Part shown: in pieces, positions 11,059 through 21,634 of the stretch
How the letters are laid out: each line of letters begins with the position of its first letter
Numbering within the stretch: position 1 is the stretch's first letter
Source: Ampelocalamus luodianensis
Taxonomy: Eukaryota; Streptophyta; Magnoliopsida; Poales; Poaceae
Direction: 5' to 3'
DNA: 64,000 bases
NCBI GenBank assembly: GCA_036346255.1
Contig: CM070634.1
Location: 82,525,020-82,589,019, forward strand
Notes under the pieces: model-generated
The model's database searches: none
Told to the model about the DNA's origin: nothing
The model's input: only the letters and a program-made list of their open reading frames with translations
Translations under genes and position numbers: made by a program

Positions 11059-11290
11059 TAATACTTGAGAAAGTTCCCTACGTGTCACTGAAGTTTATCA
11101 TAATCTTTTCTATATCACTGGAAAAAGTTTGATTCCTTATATGCCATTGAGTTTTTTCTTTATTCTCTTTTATGCCATTTTCGTCACCTTTGTTAGTTGT
11201 AGTCGCTATTAAACCTAAAAAAAATCCTTATCTTACTCTCATCTTCTTCCTTCTCCACTCTCCTCGACCCCTCTCTCTTCTCTCTCCTGC

Positions 11291-11600
11291 CCCCACCGGC
11301 CGTCACCTTCTCCTCCCCCCTCTCTCCCCGTTCTCAGGCGAGCGCGGCTACCTGTAGCCACCAGCCGCCGCCCATCCTCCTCCATCACATGGGCGAGCGC
11401 TCGCACCCCACCCGCCGTTGTGGCCCTAGAGGACCGCACCACCTCCTCCTCTCCCCTCTCTCCTCGTTCTCGGCCGAGCACAGCTGCCCGCAGCCACCAA
11501 CTGCCATCGCCCAATACAAGCCCGCGCCGCCCATCCTCCTCCACCACACAGGCGGGGCACTCACACCCTACCCCGCCGTCGCGGCCCTCGAGGACCACCT
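11291..11600 (+). repeat. Diverged tandem duplication in MULE cargo
   Basis: The block CCCATCCTCCTCCA, GCGAGCGC/GGCGGGGC, CACCC, CGCCGT..GCCCT.GAGGAC recurs at about 11,370-11,440 and 11,530-11,600, with similar CTCTCCCCGTTCTC stretches before each copy. Confidence 0.55.
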
Positions 11601-11685
11601 CGCTGCCCACGATTGCGACATCATGGAGCTACTAGTCGACAACCAACACTTCACTACCACCCACGTCGCGCTCCATCGAAAGGAG
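11581..11685 (+). pseudogene. FLX-like coiled-coil gene fragment captured in MULE
   Basis: The frame reads AALEDHLAAHDCDIMELLVD followed by NQHFTTTHVALHRKE. This resembles the start of the coiled coil of plant FLX (FLOWERING LOCUS C EXPRESSOR)-like proteins, which have a Leu-Glu-Glu...Leu...Asn...Ala-Leu pattern here. The frame ends soon after, with no downstream coiled coil. The match is short, so the identification is tentative. Confidence 0.4.
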
Positions 11686-12018
11686 TGGAGGATTCGAGCG
11701 TGTGATTTTTTCTTATCTTATTGTGTATTTCTTTGTTATTCTTTTCTAATTTCGTTTATCTGATGTTGCACATTGTTCCAGCAGGAAAAAAAAAGAGAGG
11801 AAGAGAGTGGAAGGGGAAGGGGAGAAAGAGGAAGGGCAAAAGAGTCTTTTTCGCGTATTGGTTGACAGAAAAGGTGACGAAAATAATATGAAATGAAACA
11901 AAGAAAAAACTCGATGATATATAACGAATCGGTGACCGAAGTAAATTTCTGGGGCATGCAAGTAATTTTCTCCTAATACTTGTTCCCGTGCGTTGCTTCG
12001 TCCGGGTTTGATCCAGCA

Positions 12019-13129
12019 CAGTGGTGGAGCCAAAAAAATTTCAATCTGGGCAAGCCACAAGCTAAGTACATAATTATTGTCTATTGAGAACTGCAAGCAT
12101 CGGATATTCGGATACACAATTACTAGCCAACCTAACTGAACAAAGAGATATTGGGAGAACAACAAAGATTTCTCAAGGCGGTCGCGGCCTCGTCGCTCGA
12201 TGTCGATGGCGATGCTGCCACTGCTAGAGAGCCAGAGCCACCGGACCCGGAATCATTATCCTACAACCACATGGAAAATGAGACGCACGAGTTCGATTCC
12301 AGAGATCAAACCTGGACGGGCTGCCTGCTCGACGGTAGAGCGAGATGATTGAGCGTACTCCTCAAAAGCGAAGAAATGAATTGATGTTTATAAAGGTGGA
12401 AACCTATTGATTGCAAGCCATATGAGCCTCATCGAGAGGCCTAATTTTTCAACGGACTGCCTTATAGGCTACATCCTTCTTGCTTCTTCTCACTTCCTTT
12501 CTTTTATCTCTCTTCCCCATTCTATTAATTGCTCTAGAACTTTTTTTTTGGTTCCAGCCGAATGCATTCCTAGTTCTTCTCGCCTCCTCCGTCCTTTTCC
12601 CCATTTGCTTTCCTCTCCAACCCCCCCTCTCTCTCTTTCTTTATTTCTCCTGAAGCTTCTCTCCCTGGCCGAATCCCCTCATGGCGCCTCCTCCCCCTGG
12701 TGCCCCTGCTCCCTCTCGGTCCCCTGGTGCTACCGCCGCCGGCACCTGGACTCGGTCCGCCTCCCCGGCTTTGGCATGGCTCGGCCCCGGCGCCGCTCGG
12801 ACCACATGTTGGCCTGGCTCCTGCTCCGGCTCGCCGTCACCTCGCCCGCTCTGCGGCCCAGCCTCGGCGCGCCCGGTCCCGGCGCCTCCCGCGCCGCCTC
12901 GGCCTCTGCGTCGCTCCACAGCCCGGCCGCTGCGGCTCGGCCGATTGTGCGCCCGGCTTCCCGGCTCGCCCTCTCTTCTTCCACTACATGTGATTTTTGG
13001 TTTTTATGTTTTGAGCACTGATTCATCCCGGCCGAGCATGGATTCCTCTTGGTTCCCCATGGCCTCTGCGCTGCACGAAGCGAAGCCCGGGCAAGTACCC
13101 AGGTTGGAGGGACGCTGGCTCCGCCCCTG
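12019..13129. mobile_element. Non-autonomous hAT element
   Basis: The left end is CAGTGGTGGAGCCA. The right end, inverted, is CAGGGGCGGAGCCA. The flanks carry an 8-bp duplication with one mismatch, ATCCAGCA (12,011-12,018) and ATCCAGTA (13,130-13,137). This end pattern and 8-bp duplication are typical of hAT elements. The 1.1-kb interior has no transposase; the right half is very GC-rich (about 12,670-12,990) with overlapping open frames on both strands that match nothing I recognise. Confidence 0.8.
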
Positions 13130-13137
13130 ATCCAGTA

Positions 13138-14130
13138 CGTCTCGATCGACATCTAGTATAATTTTGCTAGTATCACTAGCACGATTGAATCGAGGTCCAG
13201 CTGACCAGCTGTGCCATTTTGCATGATTAAGCCTCGTAAGCGGAAAAAGTGCGCTGCGGTCTCTCAAAAGCTGTACTCATGGAATCCAAAGAGTGACTGT
13301 GTAAGAAGGATCATATGCATCTGAAACAACTGTCACGCCAGTGTGGATGGTTTTTTTCCTCCCCGAGAACACAGTTTGAATGAGTTAAAATGGATGGGAT
13401 TACAGTTCAATCTATACAGAATGGAACAAAGACTCCAGTACATTGGGATAAAATCCTACCATCGTCCCAGTGAAAAAAAGAATCATACACTAAATTTGAG
13501 ATCCTGTTTAGAGCACATAAATTTTATAGAAACCGTTCAATTATGACTCAAGCACATTAAAGAAACCTGAAGCTCACGGGGTTTATTGTAGTTGGGTGTT
13601 TTGCAAGAGTACAAAAATATTCACCTCGGTCTATAGAAGACTACTATCAAACAAGAATACAAGACAGAGACAAACCGAACTATGGTTAGCCATGGCATAA
13701 ACAAGTGACAATCTCTCTATGAAATTTTCTATTCAGCTCTAGGCTAACCCGGATCATACTGCAATACATACCACCCGACTTAACCAACTGAATAGTTGAC
13801 CTTCCCCAAACATTCAGTTTAATTGACGGATCCAACACGAGCTGACGAGGCCCGACTCGATCCGCTCGTTGAACAATGCGTTTGACATCGTGCACGACAG
13901 CAATATGAACACACGTTTATTCGTGTCAAGATAAACGAACCAATTTTCAACGAGCTCAAAATCCACGAGAGGAGAACAACCATCCCCCACCTTCCAAGCC
14001 CCGGTCCAAGCCGCAGTGCCAGTAGTCGCAGCATACTATTACTCGCACCCCACCCCAGCTGGGTCCAACGATTCCCGGCCCCACCGAGCCCGAGTCCCGG
14101 CACCGCCCGGTGGCGTCCACCGCGGCAGAG
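13138..14130. other. Intergenic region upstream of the DUF868 gene
   Basis: No transposon ends or coding families recognised. The last 150 bases are GC-rich and lead into the promoter of the DUF868 gene. Confidence 0.5.
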
Positions 14131-14139
14131 TTATATTTA
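14131..14139 (+). promoter_or_regulatory. Candidate TATA box of the DUF868 gene
   Basis: TTATATTTA lies 150 bp before the ATG in an otherwise GC-rich stretch. It is the only good TATA-like word close to the gene; the position would leave a 5' leader of roughly 110-120 nt. Confidence 0.45.
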
Positions 14140-14280
14140 CCTCCCGCCGCGCGGCCGGTCCAACCCAAGTCTCCCTGCCCTTTCCGCAGCGAAAAAAACA
14201 CAAAAAAGCTACGTTTTTAGCCCCAAAACTCGTATCAGCCGAGGCACAGCGCCGCAGCCGCAGCCGTGCCACGACACGCG

Positions 14281-15546
14281 ATGCCAGACGCGATACCGGC
14301 CTGCTTCCGCGCCGCGCCGGGCGCGGGCGCGGGCGCGGCGTCCGGGGCGGGGGCGGGGGCGGGAGCGGGACCCAGCCTTGCCACGTCGGTCTACGAGACG
14401 CGCCTCGGCCTGGCCGCGCTGTCGTGGTCGCGCGCCGCGTTCGGGCTCTGCCTCCGCGCGGTGCTCCGCGTCGCGGCGGCGCCCGCGTCCGCGTCCTCGG
14501 CCTCCGACTACGGGTGCTACGACGACGGCCCGGAGTACGAGGAGGAGGCGACCATCGCGGTGCGCGTCCGGCCTTGGCTGTTCTGGCTGCGGCGGGGGTC
14601 GAAGAGGTTCCATGTGTGCGACCGACGGGTGGACCTGGCGTGGGACCTCACGCACGCGAGGTTCCCCTGCTCCGGCTCGCCGGAGCCGTCGTCCAGGTAC
14701 TTCGTTGCCGTTGTGGTCGACGGCGAGATGGCGGTCGTGGCCGGGGACATGGCGGAGGAGGCGTACAGAAAGACGAGGGCCCAGCGGCCGGCGGGCTCCG
14801 GTCCCGTTCTCATCTCCCGGCGCGAGCACGTGTCCATGCGCGACGGCGGCCACGGCCGCGGGCACAAGACCTGCGTCACCGTCCGCGGCAAGGAGCGGGA
14901 CATCTCGGTGGATCTCGTGTCGCGCGGGCACGGCAAGGATAGGGACAAGGACAAGGGGAGGGACAAGGCCGAGGTCGGCATGTCCGTCTCCGTCGACGGC
15001 GAGCGCGTGCTCCACGTCCGGCGCCTGCGCTGGAAGTTCCGCGGCAGCGAGAAGATCGACCTCGGCGGCGGCGACCGCGTCCAGGTCTCCTGGGACCTCC
15101 ACAACTGGCTCTACCCCTCGCGCGAACCGGCCCCCTCCGACGCCACCGCCGCGCTCGCCGCGGTGCCCCCGCCCCCGCCCGCGCACGCCGTGTTCGTCTT
15201 CCGCTTCGAGCTCGGCGCCGGCGCCGGCGAAGAGCTCGACTCGGCTGAGGCCAAGGAGAAGGAGCTGCTCGATAAGGCCGGGAGAGACGGCGGCGTCTGG
15301 GCAGGCTATCTTGGGAGGTGGGGAAGAGGGGACTGGAGCGAGAGCAGCAGCAATGGGGATAACCGGAGGAAGAGGGGGCAGGCCCGCAGGCTGGCGAAGG
15401 CCAGCTCGTCGTCATCTGCGTCAGTGGCGTCGTCCTCTGCGTCGTGGGCGAGCGGCTCGACGATCATGGATTGGGCCAGCCCCGAGGAGGCCGAGCTGCA
15501 GCGCGGCGATGGCTTTTCGCTTCTTGTCTACGCCTGGAAGAGCTAG
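14281..15546 (+). CDS. DUF868 family protein, single exon
   Basis: The protein has 421 codons and is intronless. After a Gly-Ala-rich N-terminus (residues 12-30) come family landmarks: SVYETRLGLAALSWS (36-50), VRPWLFWLRRGSKRF (96-110), VDLAWDL (117-123), SPEPSSRYFVAVVVDGEM (133-150), LISRREHV (177-184), RRLRWKFRGSE (247-257), VQVSWDLHNWL (267-277), AHAVFVFRFE (301-310) and a terminal LLVYAWKS. A Ser-rich segment (375-393) precedes the end. DUF868 proteins are plant-specific and their biochemical role is not established. The first in-frame ATG is at 14,281; the upstream in-frame codon at 14,266 is GTG and is not a eukaryotic start. Very high third-position GC is usual for grass single-exon genes. 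No defects were seen. Confidence 0.9.
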   Translation: MPDAIPACFRAAPGAGAGAASGAGAGAGAGPSLATSVYETRLGLAALSWSRAAFGLCLRAVLRVAAAPASASSASDYGCYDDGPEYEEEATIAVRVRPWLFWLRRGSKRFHVCDRRVDLAWDLTHARFPCSGSPEPSSRYFVAVVVDGEMAVVAGDMAEEAYRKTRAQRPAGSGPVLISRREHVSMRDGGHGRGHKTCVTVRGKERDISVDLVSRGHGKDRDKDKGRDKAEVGMSVSVDGERVLHVRRLRWKFRGSEKIDLGGGDRVQVSWDLHNWLYPSREPAPSDATAALAAVPPPPPAHAVFVFRFELGAGAGEELDSAEAKEKELLDKAGRDGGVWAGYLGRWGRGDWSESSSNGDNRRKRGQARRLAKASSSSSASVASSSASWASGSTIMDWASPEEAELQRGDGFSLLVYAWKS

Positions 15547-17567
15547 TGATGGGCTAATTGCAGCCTTGACGGCTTCGGCGGAGGCGGCTGGCGGCTGTTG
15601 TTTCCATTGATGATCGGTTCTTGATTCATTGGGATTTTCTCTCCTCGGATTGTTAAGTTGCAATTGTTCTCCGAGCAATGTTCTTGTGCAGTTTTGAGTG
15701 CTAAACTGACCAAATTGTTCGTTACATCGATAGCTAAAGAAATGAACAGCTAGGGCAATCATATAAAGAGTTTAAGACCCATGGTCCGTCAAATTTAGGT
15801 GTCAAATTGCTAAATTCTTGCGGATGATTTTTTTAAAAAAGATTACAAGGAAGACACCACGCACGCCACACGCACCGACACGCGAGTGCCCTCTTAACAC
15901 ACGTCTGGACAGACTGAGGCTGGAGATAAACTGGGTATCACATTGTGGACTTTTAAACTGATTATAATTTAGGGTGAAGTGGCTACGTGGTTAGATCTCT
16001 TCACTTTGAATAATTTGCTGCTATGCTTTGGGTTTCCTTGTCTCCTGGGCCACTCGATGAAAAGAGAGGATTTGATCGACCATTATCGGCAACAGCAAAT
16101 TTAATCCTCAATCACGGGGTGATACTCTAGATGACAAGAGCCGGGTTGTTTAGATTGCGACATCCACATGCTGGTGCTTGGCTGGGATTGTTATTGTTAG
16201 TTGTTCCCTTGCTAATTAGTTCGAGCTGGTAGTTAAGGCTTGCTTAAACAATGACAATGCTGTGGGGGCTTGCCATGAGTGCTGCAGCAAAACAATGTGC
16301 TATCTATGCAATTCTTGGTGTGCTGTCATGGGGCATTAACAAGGACATGGTGTATTTTCAAATGCACTCTCATAGTGGAGGTTTGGGTTATTGTCAATTA
16401 AATTGGGTGATTTGCATTGGAGGCCCTACTTATTTTGCAAAAAAAAATCTCGCCCAATTCCATGCTTTCGATTATGTGTCGCCGGCCCCAGGTCTTGAAA
16501 ATGAGTTCCTGTTTTGAATAGATTTTAATGAAAGATTGTTGTGCCATATGAAGAGATATATGTTGATATAGCAAGATATAGATGGCATCATCTCATTGGT
16601 TTGGAACTTAGGAGAGAAACGGAGAAGCTTCCCCTCTCCTCTGACTTCTTCAAATATAAATAGCTCAGAGTCAGATTTAATTTCTGAGTACAAAACTTGC
16701 ATTCAAGGATTAGATCAAATTGGCTCGATTTCAAAGAGCTAGAGCCCATGGCAAAAAGTGAAAAAAAAAAAGGCCTTGCAAAGAAGAGTGACCAACAGTG
16801 CACAACTGAAAGACCATGAACCGGTGCAAATTACTCGATTCAGATCAGGTCTCTTTGACTGCAATTGGCGTGATCTGTTCCGCCATTTCCACATTAGTGC
16901 ATCATGTGATGGTCTAGTACACGTTTTTATGGCAATTTCCGGTCACAGCTCACGAGATCTTGTCATTAAAAGATTAGCCCGCAATAGTTAACACGGATCA
17001 GACGCTATATTCTTTAGCAGCTGGAGCTAGTTCAGAACAATCTTAGTTGTTATTACCCCGGGAGGAAGTATCATGGTTGTTACTTGAGCAACTACACCAA
17101 ATTCGGCTCCATTTCCCTTTTACACCAAGCAAGTGCATGCGGTTCCGGCTGAAAACATGCTTATGCTAGAAGTGTCCGTCCGATTTTGTAGCTGAAACAA
17201 CTGGGCGAGGATCTGCTGCAGTCGTTACTCGTTACTGTAACCGGAGCAGGTTACTTGATCAACAGTATACCATCTCTCTCTCTCTCTCCAAACCACACAT
17301 GATCAAACAGATCTGATCAACGTTGCCGTATAGAACTTGACAAAATTAGTACCTTCCTATTTTTCCATAGTGGTCACTGATCAGTATTGAATATTGGTTT
17401 GCCATCCAACAACGTAGAACAGAGCGTCTAATCCCAGGCAGTGGAGGAATGCACTGAATCAGTGAAGTACTTGTAGTTTGGTCAAGCACATGTAGACACT
17501 TTTTGGGAAGAGATACCTGATGATATGGCCATTAAAATCCCCGTACAAACGGCCGCGCCCATGACTC
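15547..17567. other. 3' UTR of the DUF868 gene and intergenic DNA
   Basis: The first 200-250 bases are a likely 3' UTR. The rest holds no recognised gene. A short CT microsatellite lies near 17,273-17,288. Confidence 0.5.
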
Positions 17568-17577
17568 GTGAGGCCGT

Positions 17578-17790
17578 GGAATTTTTTCCCCCTTGAATGG
17601 CACTACTAGGAGACACATTAGCATAAATGACCTCCTTTCGGTCCAAAACATAGAAATGGCATGCAGATCTGTTCTTGAGGTGAACAGACGAGCGTCGTTG
17701 CGCCACGATAGCCTCGTCCACGCCACGGGCCATCGGATAACCCTCGTCCGCACCGCCCTGGTGCGGACAATGTTGTGTGTGTCTCGTCCG
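17578..17790. mobile_element. Foldback MULE 1, left part
   Basis: Left arm start of an element of about 1.1 kb whose rest lies at 29,210-30,080. It was split by the copia insertion. A 10-bp flank GTGAGGCCGT (17,568-17,577) matches GTGAGGCTGG (30,081-30,090) at 8 of 10 positions. The end GGAATTTTTTCCC mirrors the right end. The arm carries CTCGTCCGCACC-type repeats and GGCACTAC.AGGAGAC.CATTAG, which recurs inverted at the right end. Confidence 0.8.
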
Positions 17791-18030
17791 TGTTGAGGAA
17801 CCGTCGCTGGCGAGTCCGGTCTGAGCGATTACCTCGTCGACGGAAGTCGATTCACACAAAACAATCAAGAACATAATAGTAGATTAAATATAGAGATGTA
17901 GGGAGACTCATTTCTTCTCTTCAAAAACAACACGTATAATGGTTAGGGGTCCCCCTTTATTTAGTCTACAGGGTGGATGAGGAGCCCATCGTGGGTCAGG
18001 CCTACCTGACCTGGGCCCAGTTTCTTAACA
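17791..18030 (-). repeat. Copia 3' LTR
   Basis: 240 bp, TG...CA ended. Nearly collinear with 28,953-29,204, with scattered substitutions and a short gap around the TTCTTCTCTTC stretch. Confidence 0.9.
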
Positions 18031-18039
18031 CTCCCCCTT
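18031..18039 (-). other. Copia polypurine tract
   Basis: On the minus strand AAGGGGGAG lies immediately before the 3' LTR, the expected site of plus-strand priming. Confidence 0.85.
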
Positions 18040-18319
18040 GGGCACTCATCCGACGTGTTCATGTCTCATCAAAACTCCATAAAAATCCAGTAGAAAAGTT
18101 TTGGAGAAAGAGTACATGAAACACGTTCTGCTGTGCTGCATGAATTGCCTCGTTAAAAATCTTAGTCGAGAAACTTCAGGAAAACTCGTCAAAAGAAAAG
18201 AGTACAGTCCACCCAATTTTATTTAATCTCTAGGATTTATTATTTTGGTACTCAATTTTCGTGATCAAGTTTCAATAATGAGTTCGTGAAGATTCTCCCC
18301 CTAAATTCTGTACTTCTCT

Positions 18320-18721
18320 AAGTCACATCATTCCAATTCCACGTATGCACCTTTCAAAGCTAGATGTTGGAAGTAACTAAGTGAATAAATCTGCAAGATT
18401 TTCACATGACTTAGTATGCAGTACTTTAATTTCGTCCATCTTTTACAATTCATGAGCATAGAAGAACTTATGGTTTGATATACTTTGTGACAGGACTCTT
18501 CACATAACCCATCTACACTTGTGCAACCCAAGCTGCATTATCTTCAAAGATAATAGTAGGAGTTTGTGCGGTATTCAATCCACACGACTGCGGGATGTGG
18601 TGAATCATCCGCCGAAGCCAAGAACATTCTCGTGAGGCCTCGTACAGCGCTATGATTTCTGAGTGGTTCATTGAAATTGATACAAGACTTTGCTTAGATG
18701 ATTTTCATGAAATTGCAGTTC
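18320..18721 (-). pseudogene. Copia RNase H, C-terminal part of pol
   Basis: Reading the minus strand gives KSSKQSLVSISMNHSEIIAL, then YEASRECSWLRRMIHHI, then PTIIFEDNAAWVAQV, the typical copia RNase H with the NHSE and EDN acidic positions retained. A Trp codon has become TGA just before KSSKQ, a stop or frameshift follows VAQV, and the tail (a K..ADLFTKSL-like region in the family) is scrambled. The pol sequence breaks off at about 18,721, next to the gypsy LTR piece. Confidence 0.85.
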
Positions 18722-18765
18722 CACCACATCCGCCCCGATCTCCTCCTCCCGTGCCCCTCCGTACC

Positions 18766-18771
18766 TATAAA
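18766..18771 (+). promoter_or_regulatory. TATA box of truncated LTR
   Basis: CCTATAAATGGG lies in a GC-rich stretch, the expected U3/R promoter arrangement. Confidence 0.6.
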
Positions 18772-18830
18772 TGGGTGCACCAGGAGCGCCTCCTCCCCCA
18801 CAACTCACTCCCACCACCCACTCCTTCCTT

Positions 18831-18946
18831 CTCCTCTTCGTTCGGCCGCAATTCAAGTTTCGCCGCCGGCCACCGCATAAAGGTCCTTCTCCTCTTCGTT
18901 CGGCCGCAATTCAAGTTTCGCCGCCGGCCACCGCATAAAGGTCCTT
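18831..18946 (+). repeat. 58-bp tandem duplication in LTR leader
   Basis: Two essentially identical copies with period 58 bp, each containing GGCCGCAATTCAAGTTTCGC and ending before CTCC. It lies just downstream of the LTR TATA box. Confidence 0.9.
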
Positions 18947-21634
18947 CTCCGATTCCGACGAGGTCAAGAGCTCCCCGGCCTCCCCGACGACACCAACGGC
19001 ATCACCTTCACCTCGCGAACCCGGTGCGCTCGTCGCCTTCGCCGGAGACCCGCCGCATCGCCACCGCCGTCGTGACCCGATCCTCACCGCCGCCAAGCTC
19101 CTCGCCACCGGCTATCGCCGCCGCCCCAGGTGACCAAACCCTGCGCATTGTAATCCTCATGTCCCTCTCTTGCTCTTGGTGCCCTCGTCGGCGTTCACCG
19201 GGCCGCCGTTCGCCGGCGAGCCTTGGGCCCCGAGCACCACCTCGGTCTGGCGTCGACGTGGCCCGCCACCTCACCCTCCACCTCAGTCCCGAGCCTGTGT
19301 GGCTGCCTACGTGGCTACGCCACATAATCCCTACGCCAGCACCCCACTCCCATGCACTGTTCATGTGCACCGAGTCCACAGTGGACTCTGACCAAGTCGT
19401 GGGCCCGGTCCATTGACCGCGGGCCCACATGTCAAAGAAAGAAAATATTTTCCTTTAGGAAAATAATTCGGCCAAAAATCCTTTTCCACCTGCTGACGTC
19501 AGCATGCGCAATAAACCGGAATTTCCTTTAGAAAAATAATTCGGGAAATTCAATAAAATCTGAAAATTAGGGTTTCCGATATTTAGAACTTCCAGGAGCT
19601 CGTATTCCTTCATACGAACTCCGATTTTGTCGATTCAAATTCCTAAATTCATATAAAATCAAGATCTAGCCATCTAAGCCAAAATTATTTAATTTTGGGT
19701 TCATTTGACCAATAATTTCTTTAAACCCTAATTCATTATTCCATGTAAATTCCAAACTTCTAAAATTCATATCTTTTGAATCCCAGCACCGTTTTAGTCC
19801 ATTCAAATTTCTAAATTCATATAAAACTATTATCTAGCTAGCTAAAACAAAATATTTCTATTTGGAGTTAATTTGATCTGCCTTTTTGAATTTATTTGAA
19901 TTTGAGTTGAATTGGTCGTATTCTCCCCATTAGATTTCGACGACTTCGGAGAATCAGATTTCGACGCCGATTGAACAGCAACATAAGAGGATTGATTTTG
20001 ACTGTATGATCATCGTGATCGTACACTTGGACTACCTGAAGATAGTACTTGTGAGTACTAGGTGACCTGTTAAGAAAAACAACGTCACCTCAACACGGGC
20101 GTTCATTAAGGTGATGCATTAAGAAAAACAACGTCACCTCATCAAGCAAGGCAAGTTATACCCTTGATCATATTTATCCCATTATTTTAAATTATTTATA
20201 TGCTATTTTTAAATTATTACTGCATGCTTATTTATATTCAGTAATATAAATTCCTGTTTTTAAATTCATAGTTATACCTAAATCCTTTGTATGACCAATG
20301 TTGATATTGAATCAAACACATTGACACCCTAGATAAAACCTGGTTGATACGATAGTATGAACTAGGATCATTTAAACGTATTGTTTAGCCATGCTTATAG
20401 ACCAAACTTGTCTGATTTGGGGAATTTCAGCCAACAATCAATTATTGTTTAATTGGTACCCTTGGCATTGGTGTGTCATGGGAGTTTTACAAATGACTTG
20501 AAAAATAAAATAAAAATGGGTTTGGACTTGGGCGAAATGGATGATTGGTGGGTGCAGGTTTATGCACGGGCTTAATCTGGTTAGGGTTAAGGCCCAGGGG
20601 TTTTTATGGAAAGTCGCCCAAGTCAGTTAAGGACCGATCTTCGAGCGCATGATGCTACGCCTTACCGTACTACCACATGTCCTGTGTGGGCGGGACTTGG
20701 CTAAATAATTTGTGATGTTTTAGTATCATTGGTGCTATGTTGTTGGTATGGGTGTTGGTCAGACAGTAGACCCATCCAGTGCGGGAGGGCTTAGGAGGAT
20801 GGTCATCCAATGGCGTGAAACCTTAGCGGGCATAAATGCATTAAGACGAGAACATTGTAAAGGCCTCGACACGTGCTCTAGACCGCTTACCAAAGGTAGT
20901 GGCGGTGGCATAGATATATGCCGACAAACTAGAGAAGTCTTGTCATGTGGGTAAAGCCGTACAACCTCTGCGAGTGTAAAACTATTCGAATAGCCGTGTC
21001 CGCGGTTATGGACATGCTAGCGAACTACTCAAAGTTAGACTTTGGTTTTGTTTGAAAAGACTTCTTGGCTGGTTTATCGGATGGGAATTGGGCGAGGAGC
21101 TATGTGATAGGAGGTATCCTTCACCATTCATGTGTGAATGTTATCGACTATAAAATTGAGAATTTTATAAATTTTAGTTATAAAATAACCGCTTTGGAAC
21201 TTAGTACGTATTTAAAAGAAATCTTTGCTTTATGCAAATAAACCAATAAGCCTTTCTATTGTTACATCCATATATGCATGTCATTCTGTTACTTAATGGG
21301 TGTAACTTGCGAGCACGGAAGTTGTGCTCATACTTGCTTTATGCAAATAAAATTTCAGAGGGGGAGGACTTTGCTACTAGTGTGGATCTCGACGACTAGA
21401 CCGCTACCCCAGTCGATTGCCTGTGGCAGATTGCTGGACTCTACTACTTTTCGTCTTCCGCTGTGTTCTTTATTGTTGGCTGTAAGCCTCTTTGTAATAA
21501 ACTCTGTTAATTATTAATAAAGTTGTGATATGAATTTTGCTACCATATTTGTTTACTGTGTGAACTAGCTACTGATCATGGGACTAGGTCAGAAACGCAC
21601 AGAGGATCTGGGATATTAATCCCGGGTTCTGACA

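Larger units (their letters stand above)
11068..11973. mobile_element. Pack-MULE-like element with 9-bp target duplication
   Basis: The flanks carry a perfect 9-bp direct repeat, TAATACTTG (11,059-11,067 and 11,974-11,982). The ends are inverted: GAGAAAGTTCC at the left, and GAGAAAATTAC read inward from the right. Arms of about 130 bp share GAGTTTTTTCTTT and ATTTTCGTCACCTTT. A 9-bp duplication with long inverted ends is diagnostic of Mutator-like elements. The interior is GC-rich and includes a gene-like fragment (11,581-11,685). Confidence 0.8.
18722..21634 (+). mobile_element. 5'-truncated gypsy-type LTR
   Basis: Ends in GGGTTCTGACA at 21,634, like the LTR at the window start. A TATA box (TATAAA, 18,766-18,771) lies only 44 bp from the left breakpoint, so most of U3 is missing. 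The right junction is within the copia protease/integrase linker and the left junction within RNase H. One deletion probably removed the start of this LTR together with copia integrase and RT. A block around 20,945-21,010 contains CTATTCGAATAG and is shared with the other giant LTRs here. Confidence 0.75.

Noticed and set aside
11983..12010. Helitron 3' terminus on the minus strand (GAAGCAACGCACGGGAACAA)
   Set aside because: The hairpin-like word is present, but there is no CTAG terminal and no matching 5' end was found.
12407..13130. Several overlapping frames of 90-204 codons
   Set aside because: They lie inside a defined hAT element, are Ala/Pro/Arg-rich and occur on both strands.
14266..14280. 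Extension of the DUF868 protein by five residues
   Set aside because: The codon at 14,266 is GTG. A plant nuclear gene should start at the ATG at 14,281.
14209..15610. Long minus- and plus-strand frames over the DUF868 gene (up to 410 codons)
   Set aside because: Shadows caused by high GC and codon bias; only the 14,281-15,546 frame has family motifs.
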